Program-made: the position numbers and the translations under genes | Assembly (NCBI GenBank): GCA_002682825.1 | Contig: NOKP01000016.1 | Location: 1,639,660 to 1,703,659 of the forward strand | Source: Neonectria sp. B-13 | Taxonomy: Eukaryota > Ascomycota > Sordariomycetes > Hypocreales > Nectriaceae | Reading direction: 5' to 3' | Length of the DNA stretch: 64,000 bases | Notes under the pieces: model-generated | Told to the model about the DNA's origin: nothing | Databases searched by the model: none | What the model saw: the letters and a program-made list of their open reading frames with translations, nothing else | In this document: piece after piece, positions 37,138 to 48,765 of the stretch | Layout of the letters: the number at the start of each line of letters is the position of its first letter | Position numbering within the stretch: the first letter of the stretch is position 1

Positions 37138-37893
37138 CTTGACGGTTGCTGGTTGGGATCGACGGGACGTTAGAAGCGGCCGTGAAGAATTGCTCCAAGT
37201 TCGGCGGCGCGACGGTAAAAACTGTGCATGCAAAAGTCTTTCACATTTCCGGCTGACTAAGGCTTGGTGACTCGCGCGTTGGGGCGCAAAGAACGCTAAG
37301 TTTCCGGATGTTATCTAATCGAATGACACGTGACCGTTTGTCTCCCACTAGCCGGTTTTGCCTTGGCGCTGACTCAGGCAGCATTGCTCCAATTCGGCCC
37401 GGACTGAGTCGTGACTGTCCAGCCGGTTTTGCCCGTTCTGCCACCCTGTAGCTGCCTGAAATTCGAGACTCGCCTCCCAGATACTTTCCGCCGATTGTCA
37501 AAGTCTGTCGCATGTCACAAGGGCATCATTTACCTATGATAGGTAGCAAGTATTGGTATGTTCCATGCGTTCTTTCTTAATAAAGAAGCTGGTTGTTACT
37601 TTAGTCCACTGAAAAACGAACATGCAAGCTTGTTCGAAGAAATCACAGCAACTATCATGTCGGACTTATAACATGGTTGTTAGAAATGGAAGGTTGGTCA
37701 AATGACTGCATTGAAAAGCGAGCATTCCGAGACTACATTTGTCTAAATCTGATGCTCAACCCTAGCTTATGGGTTTCCACAACTCTTTCCATGTCAGAAC
37801 TATTGCGTGATTGACCATCTTAACCTGAGCAACCAATCCAGACTGTCCCTAAGTCAAACTAGTTGAGACAAGCGTGGTGGGATTCTGCTTAAA
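37138..37893. other. intergenic, promoter of CTP synthase
   Basis: No gene seen. Confidence 0.6.
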
Positions 37894-38181
37894 TCATTTG
37901 TAGCAGAGTCCCTTGATACAATATTTGGCAGAGTTTTGACAACACTGCTTCTTGCAGCACTTTTTCGTCTTGCAACAGAAGCCACCAAGGGAGCAATACC
38001 GAGGGTATTTCGCCGGGCAGACCTTTGCGGCCGCAAGGCTCAACCCTTCTGAATCGTCGGATGAAAAGTCGAAGCCCGCTTCCCCGGCACCGGAGAGATC
38101 CGGCAAAGCCTTTGCTGAATCCTTGGCCGGGATCGCTGCAACGAGCGGGATGAGAAGGAGGAGGGTGGCGCTGAAACGCAT
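37894..38181 (-). CDS. small secreted cysteine-rich protein (10 Cys)
   Basis: Intronless, 95 residues. Signal peptide about 1-16 (MRFSATLLLLIPLVAA). Then comes a Cys-free acidic/Ser-rich segment (17-54), and a 41-residue C-terminal module with ten Cys at 55, 63, 69, 70, 75, 76, 80, 81, 88 and 93, including three CC pairs, and many Lys. Spacing C-x7-C-x5-CC-x4-CC-x3-CC-x6-C-x4-C. No Kex2 KR site separates the two parts. Small size, secretion and Cys density fit the loose class of fungal effector or antimicrobial-type proteins; no named family recognised and activity is unknown. The frame stays open upstream to 38349, but only this ATG gives a signal peptide. Confidence 0.8.
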   Translation of the reverse strand: MRFSATLLLLIPLVAAIPAKDSAKALPDLSGAGEAGFDFSSDDSEGLSLAAAKVCPAKYPRYCSLGGFCCKTKKCCKKQCCQNSAKYCIKGLCYK

Positions 38182-39090
38182 GTTGTAATCCGAGGCGCTG
38201 TTGGGTCGAGAAAGTGAGAAAATGTTTTGAAAAAGGCGATCACTTGTAAGTCTTGTGAAGAAAGACATAAGCCTGTGAGCCCTCGCAGGGCATATTGGGT
38301 CCTTTAAATAGTTCACCCTCAGAGCTAAATCAACCCCGAGAATCCTCATTCATTTACCGCTCATTGAACGGGACAATCTTCAGCCGCATGCTAGGTATTG
38401 CAGATCGCGAAAAACCCCGGCTGCTTACGGTGCATTGGACGAGCCTCATCTAGGACGGGCTAGAGCGACAGACCCAGCTCGAAGCTAACCAGCAACTTCC
38501 CCAGCTTTGGATATCGTGCTAACTTGGCTAGGAAATCCCTGCTGCGAATCTGCGCAGGTGCGTTTCCATTGATGGAATAAGCTTCCACCAGATTGCAATT
38601 ATGCATCGACCATCTGAATATTAGCTAGGGTGCCAGGGCTCGCCGGCCTTTACTGGCTCTAATTCGAAGCTATCAGCCGATGTGCCGTATGATCCGATGA
38701 GCTGAACTTCGGCCTTGACGCTAGATTACACAGCCACACCCCAGCGTTTCACGATGTGCCGGCGGACTGCGCGACAGGCCGAGCGGTCGCTCTCGATGCT
38801 GCCCTATTTCGCTCAGGCCGTTTGGCAGAGATCGCACGAGAGATGTTCTAGATTTCTAGATGGTTGACAAATGGTGACATAATCATCGAGTTTCTGAGGA
38901 TGGATAGCTCCACATCCTTCTCTTTCAATCTCACCCCCTTTCCTAGTGTCATGATCAATTAGCACCTCTCAAGCTAGAGCCTCAACTATCTCGGTGATAT
39001 TCTAGCTCTGAAAGTAACAATCATCTTACAAACATCTACATTATGTCTGTATCCTGGGTCGATGACAATTACACGTCTTTTCCCACCGTC
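38182..39090. other. intergenic
   Basis: Promoter of the small secreted protein gene and 3' flank of the large minus-strand gene. Nothing else seen. Confidence 0.55.
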
Positions 39091-42000
39091 TTATCTCGTT
39101 GCCTCAGTCAACTTTGTGCCCCGGTTGGCTCCCATGACTGCTCCAGACACAAGAGCCTTTTTTGGATCCCAGAAGCGCATAATTTTGTTTTGAACATTTG
39201 GAGGCAGAGAGCTTTTAACTTTCTGTCGAAAATACTCCGACCCTACCAAATCTCCAGCAAGCAAAACAGCCTAAGTCCCCCAAAACTGGCATTAGTGTCC
39301 AATCATCAAAAGACAATATGAACGTTGTTCTTACCTTGAGGGAAAATATTTGCGCCTCCTGCAGCCGGGCGAGTTGGTACTTTATCATGTCAATGAGCTG
39401 GGATACTGTTGGCTCGAAGCAGAAGAGGATTTCATCGTTTGTGAAGACCATGTAGCCTCCGTCAATATCCGCTTCTGGAAAGTCGGATTCGACGTCGACT
39501 TCAACAGCCCATCTCTGCCCACTGTTGCAGAAGTCGCGCTTGATTCGGCCCTGGAAGTCCATGATGGCGCGGGCGGTCATGTTGGGGTAGCTGACCCAAG
39601 GTAAATTGGTCTTGGCGATCTTATTGAGTAGGATGTCGCTAAAGCTTCGGTCCACCACCGTTGACCTGACACTCAATTGAGTATGGAGATAGGATGAAGT
39701 GGCTCTGGGGTGACTCACCCCCGAGTTTCGCAACTGCGCCATGATCCGGTATCGGGTCTCTTGGCAGAGTAGGGCAGCCACGTGCCTATAGTGTCTACTA
39801 TTCCTATGCCGAGGTCTATGAGAAGAAACATATCACGATCCTGAACAGTTTCAAGACCAAAGCTCTCGCGATAGAGGATTAGGGCATCAGGCTCGGTGAC
39901 CAGTGAGAGATGCAGGCCACCGTAGTGGGCATAGCCGGCTCTTTGGATTGCGGAACGGAGGAAGGCTCTTTCGGCGTCGCTCCAGCCCACAGGCACTGTA
40001 AAGCACCAGTGAATGTCTCTTTCTAGCTGAGTGAAAGGCATGCCCAAAATCTCCTTTATCGCCGAGCGGATCCCTAGACGGAGGTGGTAAAGATAATCTG
40101 CAGTGTAGTCTATGCCATCTTTTAGGAAAGGAATGTTGCCGGAGTTTGTGCGAGTTTCCCCCATCTTTAGTCTTGATTTGAACAACTTTACCTCTCGTAT
40201 GCCTGGCCTCGGATGCCCCTCAGGGGCCAATGCGTCTGCGATGTCATGTCCCCAGCCGACTACCTCCTGATATTGATCATAATAGAGAACTGTGGGGACC
40301 TAGGATGCTTCAGACTAAAGAACTTGGGAATTGAAGACTGGAGAAACTGACCGTAAACACCTTATGATTGGCAGCACCGGGCCACTCAGTGATAAGCATT
40401 GGCTTAGCGTTGCTGTCGTGTCCGAAAACAAAGGAAGCTGCGGTCTCTTCCTCCCCATAGTGAACGGCAATAGTTAGCTGTCGTTTGAAAGAAGTTTCGG
40501 CCACATGTTGTGATTTGTGATTTAGGACAGGATCCTTTTGTGACGGCACCACAGGAATAGGGTTGTGTAACCCAGGCCCATCTGGGATATTAAGGGCAAA
40601 CTGAGAAAAAAGCTCTCCCTCAGTCTTAGGCGAGGACGGATAAGGCAGATGCTGGATTGCATTCTGGGGAAGATGATCCACAAGGACTGACCCCGAAATT
40701 TTGGTCGCCGGTATGTTGGAATCTGCTAGTGTGGTCTGGCTTAGATCCGAAGCCGGATTTGCTGGCCGTTCCAGTGAGAGGCCTAACGATAGCTGGGATC
40801 TCATCGCCATGTCACTCATGGAGGAGGAAGCTCTGATACTACTTGATGATCCAGACTCGTTAGTCCATAAGGGTATCTGGAGGTCTCGGTGGCCCATGGC
40901 TGAGCGGCTCAAATAGGGCAAGGCGCTGGTGTCGGCGGCTTGGTAGGAAGAAGAAGTTTCGCCCCGATTTGATGATTCAGATCTAGATTCGCTAGTCGGA
41001 ACGGGTGTGCTGATATCTCGGTGGTCCGTAACTGAGTGATCAAAATGATCTGAAAGGCTGTTGTCTGCAATTTCGTGGTAGGAAGGAGAATCTTCAATCC
41101 CACTCGATGATCTAGGCTCGCAAGTGTTATATGGAGTCTGCTTACCGCGGTGGTCGATGACTGAGCGATCCAAATAGGCCAAAGCGCTGCTGTCCACGAT
41201 TGCTTGGTGTGAGGAGGGTATGAAACTCTGGTGGGCTTCCGCTGAGGCAGAATCTCCCCTCGCAGCACAGATAGAAGCAAGCAAGGTCGAGGTATCCCAG
41301 CATGAAGGATGGTTCTTGCCCATGATCTTTCTCTTTCCCCAGAGAGCCCGCTTGCAGTACCGATGGGCAGCGTCCAATTCCGAGTTCTGCTTAGAAATCA
41401 TGGCCAAAGCATGCATGCCGTGGAACACTAGTATGTCGCTTACTTTCCGTTCAAACGCCATTGGAGAGATAATTCCTTCGGCATCTGTCCACTTTCCCTG
41501 CCGTATACACGCGTATGAAAGTCTTATTCTCATCATGGCAATGTCATGGGAGGATCTGTGGCTGGCTTGTCCGTGGTCAATAGCACGGCGGTAGAAGTTC
41601 TCGGCTCTTTCATGGTCCCCACCCTGATAGCTGCGGAGTGCGAGTTCTTCCAGTCGCTTAGCAAACTCCAAGTCGATATCGTCATCATAATCAGAGTTGT
41701 GGCCTGCGTCCACGGCAGTGACTAGGGTTGTGTCACTCTGTGAAGAACGGTTCCCTTCTTCTTGAATGGGCGGAGGGATCCAACTTTCAATACTGAAGAG
41801 CTGTTCCTCCGACAAGGGTTCTCCAAGCATACTACCCCCCCACACAGTTGAACGAGCTCCATCCCTGACGATGCTACTAGCGTTCGAGTGGAAGTTTTCA
41901 GTAACACGGACAAGATTTTGTAGGTTTCGTGAGATGCGATTGTCTTCTTCCCTCATCTCGAAAGGGTCATCACTATTCGACGTTTCGGCTTGTAGCGCGA

Positions 42001-42603
42001 GCTCGATTCGCCCAACTTGTCGCTCGAGGCCGGTCAAAACGTCGAACAAGTTCGCCTGGGATGAGTTACTTTGAAGTAAGAGGCAGCTGATACAACACGT
42101 TAGCAACGGCAGTTGAAAGGTGAGCGAAGCAGCGGGAGGGATGCGAACAGGTTCATCATCTGAAGGGCGCTGGCCATGGCAGTGCTGTGGGCATGGATTC
42201 TGTTCTTGTACATAGCGATGTCTCTTGTTCGCATACTGAGTTTCATCTGTTTGGTCGGTTTTCTAAGGAACCCACGACTGAAGACGCTGCTGCTCTTTTC
42301 GATATCGGCGAGCAGTAGATCTAGCTTGTGAAGTGTGCCTTTGATATCTCCCATCGTATCCATCGCGCTCTTCCAGAGATTACCTTCGGGATCGAGTTCG
42401 GCAATGACAACCTGGCAAGCTTGGACCGAGGCATTGCTGATGGATTCCAGGACCTGCAAAAGGCAAGTCATCTCATCGCAGAGGCTGGATACGTTCCGGT
42501 CGACCTCTATTGTGTCATCTACCCAGGCGTAGAGCGTGCTGACGATGGTGACGCAACCGGTAGCGAGTCCTGCCGCGCCTGCGGCGATTGATAATGGATC
42601 CAT
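39091..42603 (-). CDS. STAND-type N-terminal domain / TPR-like / repeat / atypical Hsp70 multidomain protein
   Basis: Exons in transcription order: 42603-42149, 42086-40352, 40299-39719, 39665-39335 and 39270-39091; 1093 residues, all phases consistent. (1) Residues 1-150 (MDPLSIAAGAAGLATGCVTI, STLYAWVDD) are the fungal N-terminal domain usually found at the front of NACHT/NB-ARC proteins. (2) About 295-440 are TPR-like helix pairs (LEELALRSYQGGDHERAENF, LSYACIRQGKWTDAEGIISP, LDAAHRYCKRALWGKRKIMG). (3) 443-572 hold three copies of a 42-45 residue repeat. (4) From about 687 an Hsp70/HSPA12-like ATPase: VPTVLYYDQYQEVVGWGHDI, DIHWCFTVPVGWSDAERAFL, EPDALILY (866-873), then LLAGDLVGSEYF and ALVSGAMGAN. 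The phosphate loops are degenerate (TIAVHYGEEE for the usual DxGTT; DLGIGIVD, 892-899, for DxGGGTxD), so ATP hydrolysis is doubtful. No NACHT is present. A cytosolic sensor or adaptor in an NLR-like setting is inference. Confidence 0.85.
40826..41215 (-). repeat. three-copy coding repeat (42-45 residues each) in the STAND-Hsp70 protein
   Basis: Each copy begins with a block such as SSALAYLDRSVIDHRGKQTP, SLSDHFDHSVTDHRDISTP or SALPYLSRSAMGHRDLQIP, and ends in a Ser-rich tract containing a T-x-E-x-[RG]-S motif. Copies start at about residues 444, 488 and 533. Divergence is moderate, so the duplication is not recent. Confidence 0.8.
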
Positions 42604-43195
42604 CGAAATTGCGATAGTGAGATGGAGAAATCATCATTGATTTCTGGACCTCCCTCGGTCTTGAGAGTTGAGCACTTGAGACCAGGCTGAGTTTAAGTGC
42701 CTGAGGTACACATGCTTCGTGGCTCCGGTCTAAACCCTTTGTCGCTGCATGACTAATATGTCTTCGAGCTTCACACTGTTGAAAGTCCACACGATAATTA
42801 CGAATCTGGTTGCCACTTCAAGTCTGATGTACCGGAAGCGTGGTGCTGGTTCTCGAGGTAAGGTTTCCGCCAGCTCAGTTCGACTATGGCCCAATGCTAA
42901 ATTATCGGCGAGATATTGAATTGGATCCTCAGAAAAGCATCTTATTCTACAAACCTTTTCTGTTTAGCGCAAGGCTGGGAACAGCCCGGAATTGAACATA
43001 CTTTTGAAGATAACGTAGATTTTTTGTTTTAAATCAAAGTCTTATGATATTATTCATACAGAACCTGCCCAGTCCCTCTATTTATTTTTCTCCACTCTGT
43101 CGTAACAGCCACGGAGTAGAGGTGTTTCAATCCGCATCTGCAGCCAACCTTTCGTCGTCCCTTTCATTCCAGCCCCTGCTTTTCACCATAACACA
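42604..43195. other. intergenic, promoter of the STAND-Hsp70 gene
   Basis: No gene seen. Confidence 0.6.
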
Positions 43196-44740
43196 CTAAA
43201 AGAACGTCGACCACAGCCGAGCCCAGAGCCCCGTGGTCTGGCCGTTTCTATCGAACGGTACCTTTGTTACTGGCCCTGTGAACTTGACCATCGCCGCTGC
43301 GTTGTCATCCGTGTATGGCATATATCTGAACTTGACCAGCATCTCAAACCAGCCTGGCACGGTTACCACCGTTCTCAGGTGAGTAAATTCCTTAAAGCCG
43401 TAAATGCCATGGTAGGCACCAGTTCCGGAGCCTCCGACACCGCCGAACGGGGCGCCCTTGGCAGCAGCCATGTGTAGCAGGCAGTCGTTGAATGTCACAC
43501 CGCCGGAAGAGGTCTCGTTGAGGATCTTTTGCTTCTCTGCCTCAGAGCTTGTGAATCCGTAAATTGCGAGAGGGTGGTCGTGTGAGGCGGTGTAGGAAAC
43601 CGCTTCATCCAGAGTCATATCCAAAATGGGAAGGATAGGTCCGAAAAGCTCCTCAGTCATGAGCGAGTCTGATGGCAAGACACCGTCAACAACTGTCGGG
43701 GCGAAGTAGCAAGTCTTAACATCGCGATCTCCGCCGTAGATGACCTTTCCAGAGGTCTTCTCGAGGAGGCCCTCTAGGCGGTTGAAGTTGCGTTCGCTGA
43801 CAACTCGGGAGTAGTAAGTAGGTCGTCCGTCGGTTTGTGGGAGGAATTGATCGAAGTATTTGGCCAGGGCCGAGAGGAATTGCGGCTTGACTGAAGGGTC
43901 GACAAAGACGTGGTTCACGCCAATGCACACCTGTCCAGCGTTGAGCACTTTAGCCCAGGCAATTCTCTTCGCCGCGAGGTCAATATTCGCGTTAGCAGAG
44001 ACGATGGCTGGGCCTCTTCCTCCAAGTTCCAGCGTCACAGTGGTCAACTGGGCGGCAGCCTTGGCGTAAATGATTTTGCCGACAACGGTCGAGCCAGTGA
44101 AGAAGATGTGATCCCAGTGCTTCTCCAGAAGGTAGTTCATCTCCTTAGGACCGGCCGTGACGACCCGGATAGCCGTTTGGTCTAGATAGAGAGGCACAAT
44201 CTCCTGGATGAGCTCCTGGGATGCCGGTGCCAATTCGCTGGGCTTGAGGATGACACTGCAACCAGCAGCGATGGCGCCGAGCATGGGCTCAAACAGCTCC
44301 ATGAAGGGGAAGTTCCAGGCCGAGATGACCAGGGCCACGCCCTTGGGCTCTTTGCGGACTCTCGCACCGCCGAAGAAGTTGAAGGGGTCGGTCCGGTTGG
44401 GTCTATCATCCGCGGTCCATTCACTGAGGCCATTGAGGGCTTCGAGAGCAGCGGCCTGGACGCCGGACATGTCGAAGGAGAGCGACTCATGCTTGTGCTT
44501 GTTCAGGTCGCGGAACAGCGCTTCGGCGATGCGTTCCTTGTTGTCCTCGAGCATCCACCATGTTTTTCGGAGTTGCTCAATGCGCCAGCTGAGGGGCTTG
44601 GTTTTTTGAGTGGAAAAAGTTTGAGACACAGTGGAGTGTGCCTAGAAAATAGATGTTAGCCTCGAATTGCCGTAACTATCGTCGGATTGAAGCTGGGTGG
44701 TGGTTACCTCGTCGACAAAGGCGGTGGAACTAAACTCCAT
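43196..44740 (-). CDS. class-3 (fatty-type) aldehyde dehydrogenase
   Basis: Exons 44740-44708 (MEFSSTAFVDE) and 44641-43196; 492 residues, intron gtaacc..ttctag. NAD(P)-binding and catalytic residues are in place: SAWNFPF (Asn121), SELAPASQ, FFTGSTVVGK, LELGGRGP (Glu216) and the catalytic Cys250 in GQVCIGVNH, then TEELFGPILPI and GGVGGSGTGAYHG. The lack of the long N-terminal region of class 1/2 enzymes and the GFKEFTH block are typical of the class-3 family that oxidises medium/long-chain or aromatic aldehydes. The C-terminal ~40 residues (WFEMLVKFRYMPYTDDNAAA) may form a membrane-associated end. It differs clearly from the dead aldehyde dehydrogenase at 20.9-21.8 kb. Confidence 0.95.
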
Positions 44741-45701
44741 ATTGACGGACGATTGATCTGATCTGGAGTCTGTTTTTAGAGTTGATAAGTGGGTAAAGAT
44801 CTGACGAAACTCACGTCAATGCCGAGGCAGGGCGCACTTTTAAAGAAAACGCAACAGAAACCCTTGTCCGCTCGATTGTCCCACGGGCGCTTGAGCCAGC
44901 TCCGCGACGCGACTACCGGAACTTGGCCGGAAGCATTTTCTCCACAACAGATGCCTCGGCATGTGCAACGTGGTAGATCTGAGGTTGCAACGCCCGGAGC
45001 GACATCCTGGTTTCGGTCTGGGCTCATCTCCGCACATCTCCATATAAACGATCGGGGTGTATTATGTCAACGCTCGGAACCGGAGAGATAGCAGAGCTCC
45101 GGTGGCGAAAAACGGTTCAACCCCACACCGGAGCCGCTCTGGGTGAAGAAGTAGACGAGCGGCACAGCACCGTTGCGGGTTGTGCAGGCATGAGCATAAG
45201 TCATAGACCCTGTCTTGCCGCCTCCTATGCCCTATAGAAATGGATCCTTCACTGAATGAAGAAATAGAGCTGCAACGTACATGAATTTGTTTTACTTCAC
45301 CCAGGGTTGTCCTGGGGGCATTCATAAGCAACCTGCACTCCGCTCGTCCGCTCATCCACCCCATACTGAGTCATGCGGCGTCCAAGAGCTTGCGGGAACC
45401 TGCAGGTTACATTGTGAGGTTCCGCAATGGCGGATCCCTGCTGTAAACGCCGATCAGATCATTCCTTTGTTCCCGTTTCGTACCCGGAAGCCTTGATGTT
45501 TATATATCTTTGAACGCCATACTACGTAAGCCTCCAAGCAAGTCACGGGACACATGACCCCAGGATTGAGATTCGGGAGCATTTTCCCCTTAGGCCATCC
45601 ATCAGCTGATACACTTCAAGTTCCTTCTCTCTCATTAGCCCCGACGCTAAAAGTGACGTGGTTCGAGGCTTAAGTTACACTGCCCAGCAAGTGATTGGTT
45701 A
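44741..45701. other. intergenic
   Basis: Promoter of the aldehyde dehydrogenase and 3' flank of the esterase. No gene supported. Confidence 0.55.
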
Positions 45702-47447
45702 CTAAGAGTATAGATTATCGATAATGTAAGAGATTTCCTCCTGGCGATACGTGTCTGGCTCAACGTAGCCCAGCCTTGTGACATTTACGTCAAACACCAG
45801 ATTATGTGGATTTTCAGCCTTATACACTGGCCATTTCAGATGTTGAGCTGCGTGAGACGAGTTAGTATGATCAATAGGACTCGGAATATAAATATTAAAC
45901 TTACCGTGATGGTTGGGATTGCTCTTGGTGATGAAACTGACCCACGCCTTGGACATGGTATCAGCCAACTGGACAAACTTCTTGGGTTTTCCAGCCAGCG
46001 GATTCGTTGACACAGCCGTCTCATATCCCTGCCCGTCAACATTGTTGAATACAAAAACGACTTCTTGGAAATGCGTGACACCCTCTGCCGGCGAGATACC
46101 CTTGACAATGACGTTCCAGTGATAACTCCAAACAGGAAGACGATTGCTAGCCCAGGCCTGCGTCATTAGCCTTCGAGCAGCATGTTGCGCAGCATCACCA
46201 CGATACGCAACCGCACGTTTCCACTGCAGACCATATCGCGCCAGAGGACCTTCTGGTCTGCCCTGCAGCGTGGCGGGGAGACCAACAGCAGGGTCGTCTG
46301 GATATAGTCGCATGATGTCTGCGACTGCAGAGTCGTTGAGGCCTCCAGACTTTACCATGGCGGCAAACTCGGCGGTCGTGTTGATTCCCTTTGTAGCGTA
46401 CAGTGTCCCCTCGTCGAAATTGGTTCCCACCAGAAGAGGCACCTTAACAAACTTGGCTTGCCTGAGCAGTGTGTCTCCTGGCGCAACAAAGAAGTCGTCG
46501 TCGACTACCTGACCATAGCCGGGCGCCGTGGCGAATGAGCTATTGAAGACGGCACTAAGCCTGTTGGTGGGGACTTTTCTAAGACAAGCCACTGAGTCGA
46601 CAGCAGAAGAACAGTTGGTAGCGATTAAGAGTGCGTCATAATACGGCTTCCACGATTTGGCCGTTTGAGGTTTGAATGTTCCAGGCAGAGGCGATCCGCT
46701 CTGGAGGATAGCAGCGTGGAACAAGTCGTCGTCTCGGCCGCCGTACGCAACAAGCTGGGCGCCAACGGACCGAGCACCAGCGCTCTCGCCCCAGAGCGTG
46801 ATGTGAGCTGGGTTGCCGCCAAATGCAGCAATGTTCTCCTTGACCCAGTGCATAGCCAGTCGCTGGTCACGGAAGCCAAGATTTGTAGAACCCGCAACCG
46901 CCAGGTCCTGACTATGAAGAAAGCCCCAGTTTTGGAGACGGTAGTTGATGCTTGCGGCAACCATGGGGGTTCCCATTTTCACAGACTGCTCGACGATGAA
47001 GGAGAGATTGTATCGAGGGTCGGAGCCGCCCCCGTTGGTGAAGCCGCCGCCGTGGATCCATAGCGCAACCGGCAACTTGGCCTTGCGGGAGATGCCGGCC
47101 GGCCGAACGACGTTAATCGTCAAGCAATCCTCGGAGACGTAGTTGCCAAGGACCCAAGTGTCGCTGCCGTAGCCTATGCATTGAGGTGAGTACTCGGCGG
47201 CAGATCGTGTTCCAGTCCAGGTGGTGTTGAGGGATTCCGGAACGTGGAGGCGAAGAGCATCAACAGGAGGTTGTGCGTAGGGTATGCCGAGGAAGAGGTC
47301 TTGGTGATATTTCGTGTTGTATATGCCTTCGTAAGTTCCGTTAACAACCTTGGCTTTGGGGGGGCTGTGGTGTGGGAGATAGGATGACGTGACGCCAGAG
47401 ACTAGCGACAAGAGCGCCAGGACCCTAACTTGATAAGTCAACTTCAT
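45702..47447 (-). CDS. secreted type-B carboxylesterase/lipase
   Basis: Exons 47447-45905 and 45847-45702 (562 residues). The ATG at 47447 opens a signal peptide (MKLTYQVRVLALLSLVSGVT). Motifs: FLGIPYAQPP, SEDCLTINVVRP, oxyanion hole WIHGGGF, nucleophile elbow LWGESAGA (Ser222), GTNFDEGTLY with the acidic residue, and EGVTHFQEVVFVF with the catalytic His. This is the carboxylesterase type-B/lipase-cholinesterase fold; many N-glycosylation sites agree with secretion. The intron 45848-45904 (57 nt, gtaagt..cgcag) is a multiple of three and has no stop, so the unspliced RNA is also open and would add 19 residues. Substrate not predictable. Confidence 0.93.
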   Translation of the reverse strand: MKLTYQVRVLALLSLVSGVTSSYLPHHSPPKAKVVNGTYEGIYNTKYHQDLFLGIPYAQPPVDALRLHVPESLNTTWTGTRSAAEYSPQCIGYGSDTWVLGNYVSEDCLTINVVRPAGISRKAKLPVALWIHGGGFTNGGGSDPRYNLSFIVEQSVKMGTPMVAASINYRLQNWGFLHSQDLAVAGSTNLGFRDQRLAMHWVKENIAAFGGNPAHITLWGESAGARSVGAQLVAYGGRDDDLFHAAILQSGSPLPGTFKPQTAKSWKPYYDALLIATNCSSAVDSVACLRKVPTNRLSAVFNSSFATAPGYGQVVDDDFFVAPGDTLLRQAKFVKVPLLVGTNFDEGTLYATKGINTTAEFAAMVKSGGLNDSAVADIMRLYPDDPAVGLPATLQGRPEGPLARYGLQWKRAVAYRGDAAQHAARRLMTQAWASNRLPVWSYHWNVIVKGISPAEGVTHFQEVVFVFNNVDGQGYETAVSTNPLAGKPKKFVQLADTMSKAWVSFITKSNPNHHGKFNIYIPSPIDHTNSSHAAQHLKWPVYKAENPHNLVFDVNVTRLGYVEPDTYRQEEISYIIDNLYS

Positions 47448-48765
47448 CGTTATAGTATGTAGTTGCAGAGCCTCGATCAACGCCTTAGACAAAGCCGTGA
47501 AAAAAAACTAGAGATTGTCCATCTATTTAAGCTCAAGCGGGCACAGGGATCATCGCCTGTTTATACCCCGTGTCTTCAACCTTGTGACTCCCCAGAAATT
47601 GTCGGGTCATCCAACCCCTCATAATGTCAAGGACCGGCTGTTCGGGTCCCCGCACCCCGCAATACGTTAGCACGACTAAGCTTGGGTTAACTCTGTGGTA
47701 AGCTAGAGTTCTTTTGTTGTTGACAGGTTTCTGTTGATAGTTGACCGCCATTGTTGGTGTGTGTTAGTAACAATGGCCAACGAGAAGTGCTCTATATCCC
47801 GAGTTTGGTTCATGCCATCATGGTCAGTTTGGCCAGTGCAGTTCATTTCGGTACATGAGCCCTTGTCTGATCATCCGACCTTGAGATGATTCCGGGTAAG
47901 TTGGAAGCCCCAGTAGTAGCCTGTGATAGGCTGGTTGAGGCGGAGAATTAAGCAAAGCGGAAGCGGAGAATTAATAAGGTTCGTTTGTGAGGGGATCTAG
48001 GACTTGCCCGGCGTTAGTCCGGGGTTTAGCCAAACCTGCTTGTCTTTACCCAGCTCTCCACTGGGACATTTGATGCTGATCATGCTATGCCATTGACTCA
48101 TCATCTCGACTTCAAACAGCATGCGTGCTTCATACTTAATGCGAGGGACATTCAGCCGATAACATATTTTATTGTGATTTTGTTAGGTTGCGTCAAAATT
48201 GATGCACATGCTGACCGAAGAGTCTCCCGTAATCATGCCGAGAGGAACCTTTACATAGACCGGGCTGCGAACGAGGAGATAGATATATGGACTACGACCC
48301 AGTCATTTCTACAGCGAGATGCTTCAAAAGCTAAAAGGAAAACGACAATTACAAATTAAGAAGAGCGAGAACATCTCCGAAATGTGGCGTTCGACAAGAT
48401 GTGTGAATTCCCAATTGCGGAGACGGAGAGTAGGGGCGTGCTTGCAATGAGATGTAATTCCATGGCTGTACCGAGCGGTGTGGAGTTTGAGACGCATTCC
48501 GTACTTTTCATTTTGGTGGAACAATACCCATCCTCGTGGGTTATAGATAATTCAAGACGGACTGACTATAATTACTGACAACGTAGAGCGCAGCAAAGCA
48601 AACTTGTCAATATTTGCTTGTCGAACCCGATGCAAGCCAAACCGAGTACAATCATGGAGTAGGATGAGAGTCATTATGAGGAAGGACGGCAGCAGATCAT
48701 TAAAAAACTTGTGTCGATACTTGTCCGACAACAATTTGAAATATAGCCAATCACGAAGTAACAGA
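47448..48765. other. 1.3-kb intergenic stretch
   Basis: Promoter of the esterase plus 3' flank of the tyrosinase. Short frames only. Confidence 0.55.
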
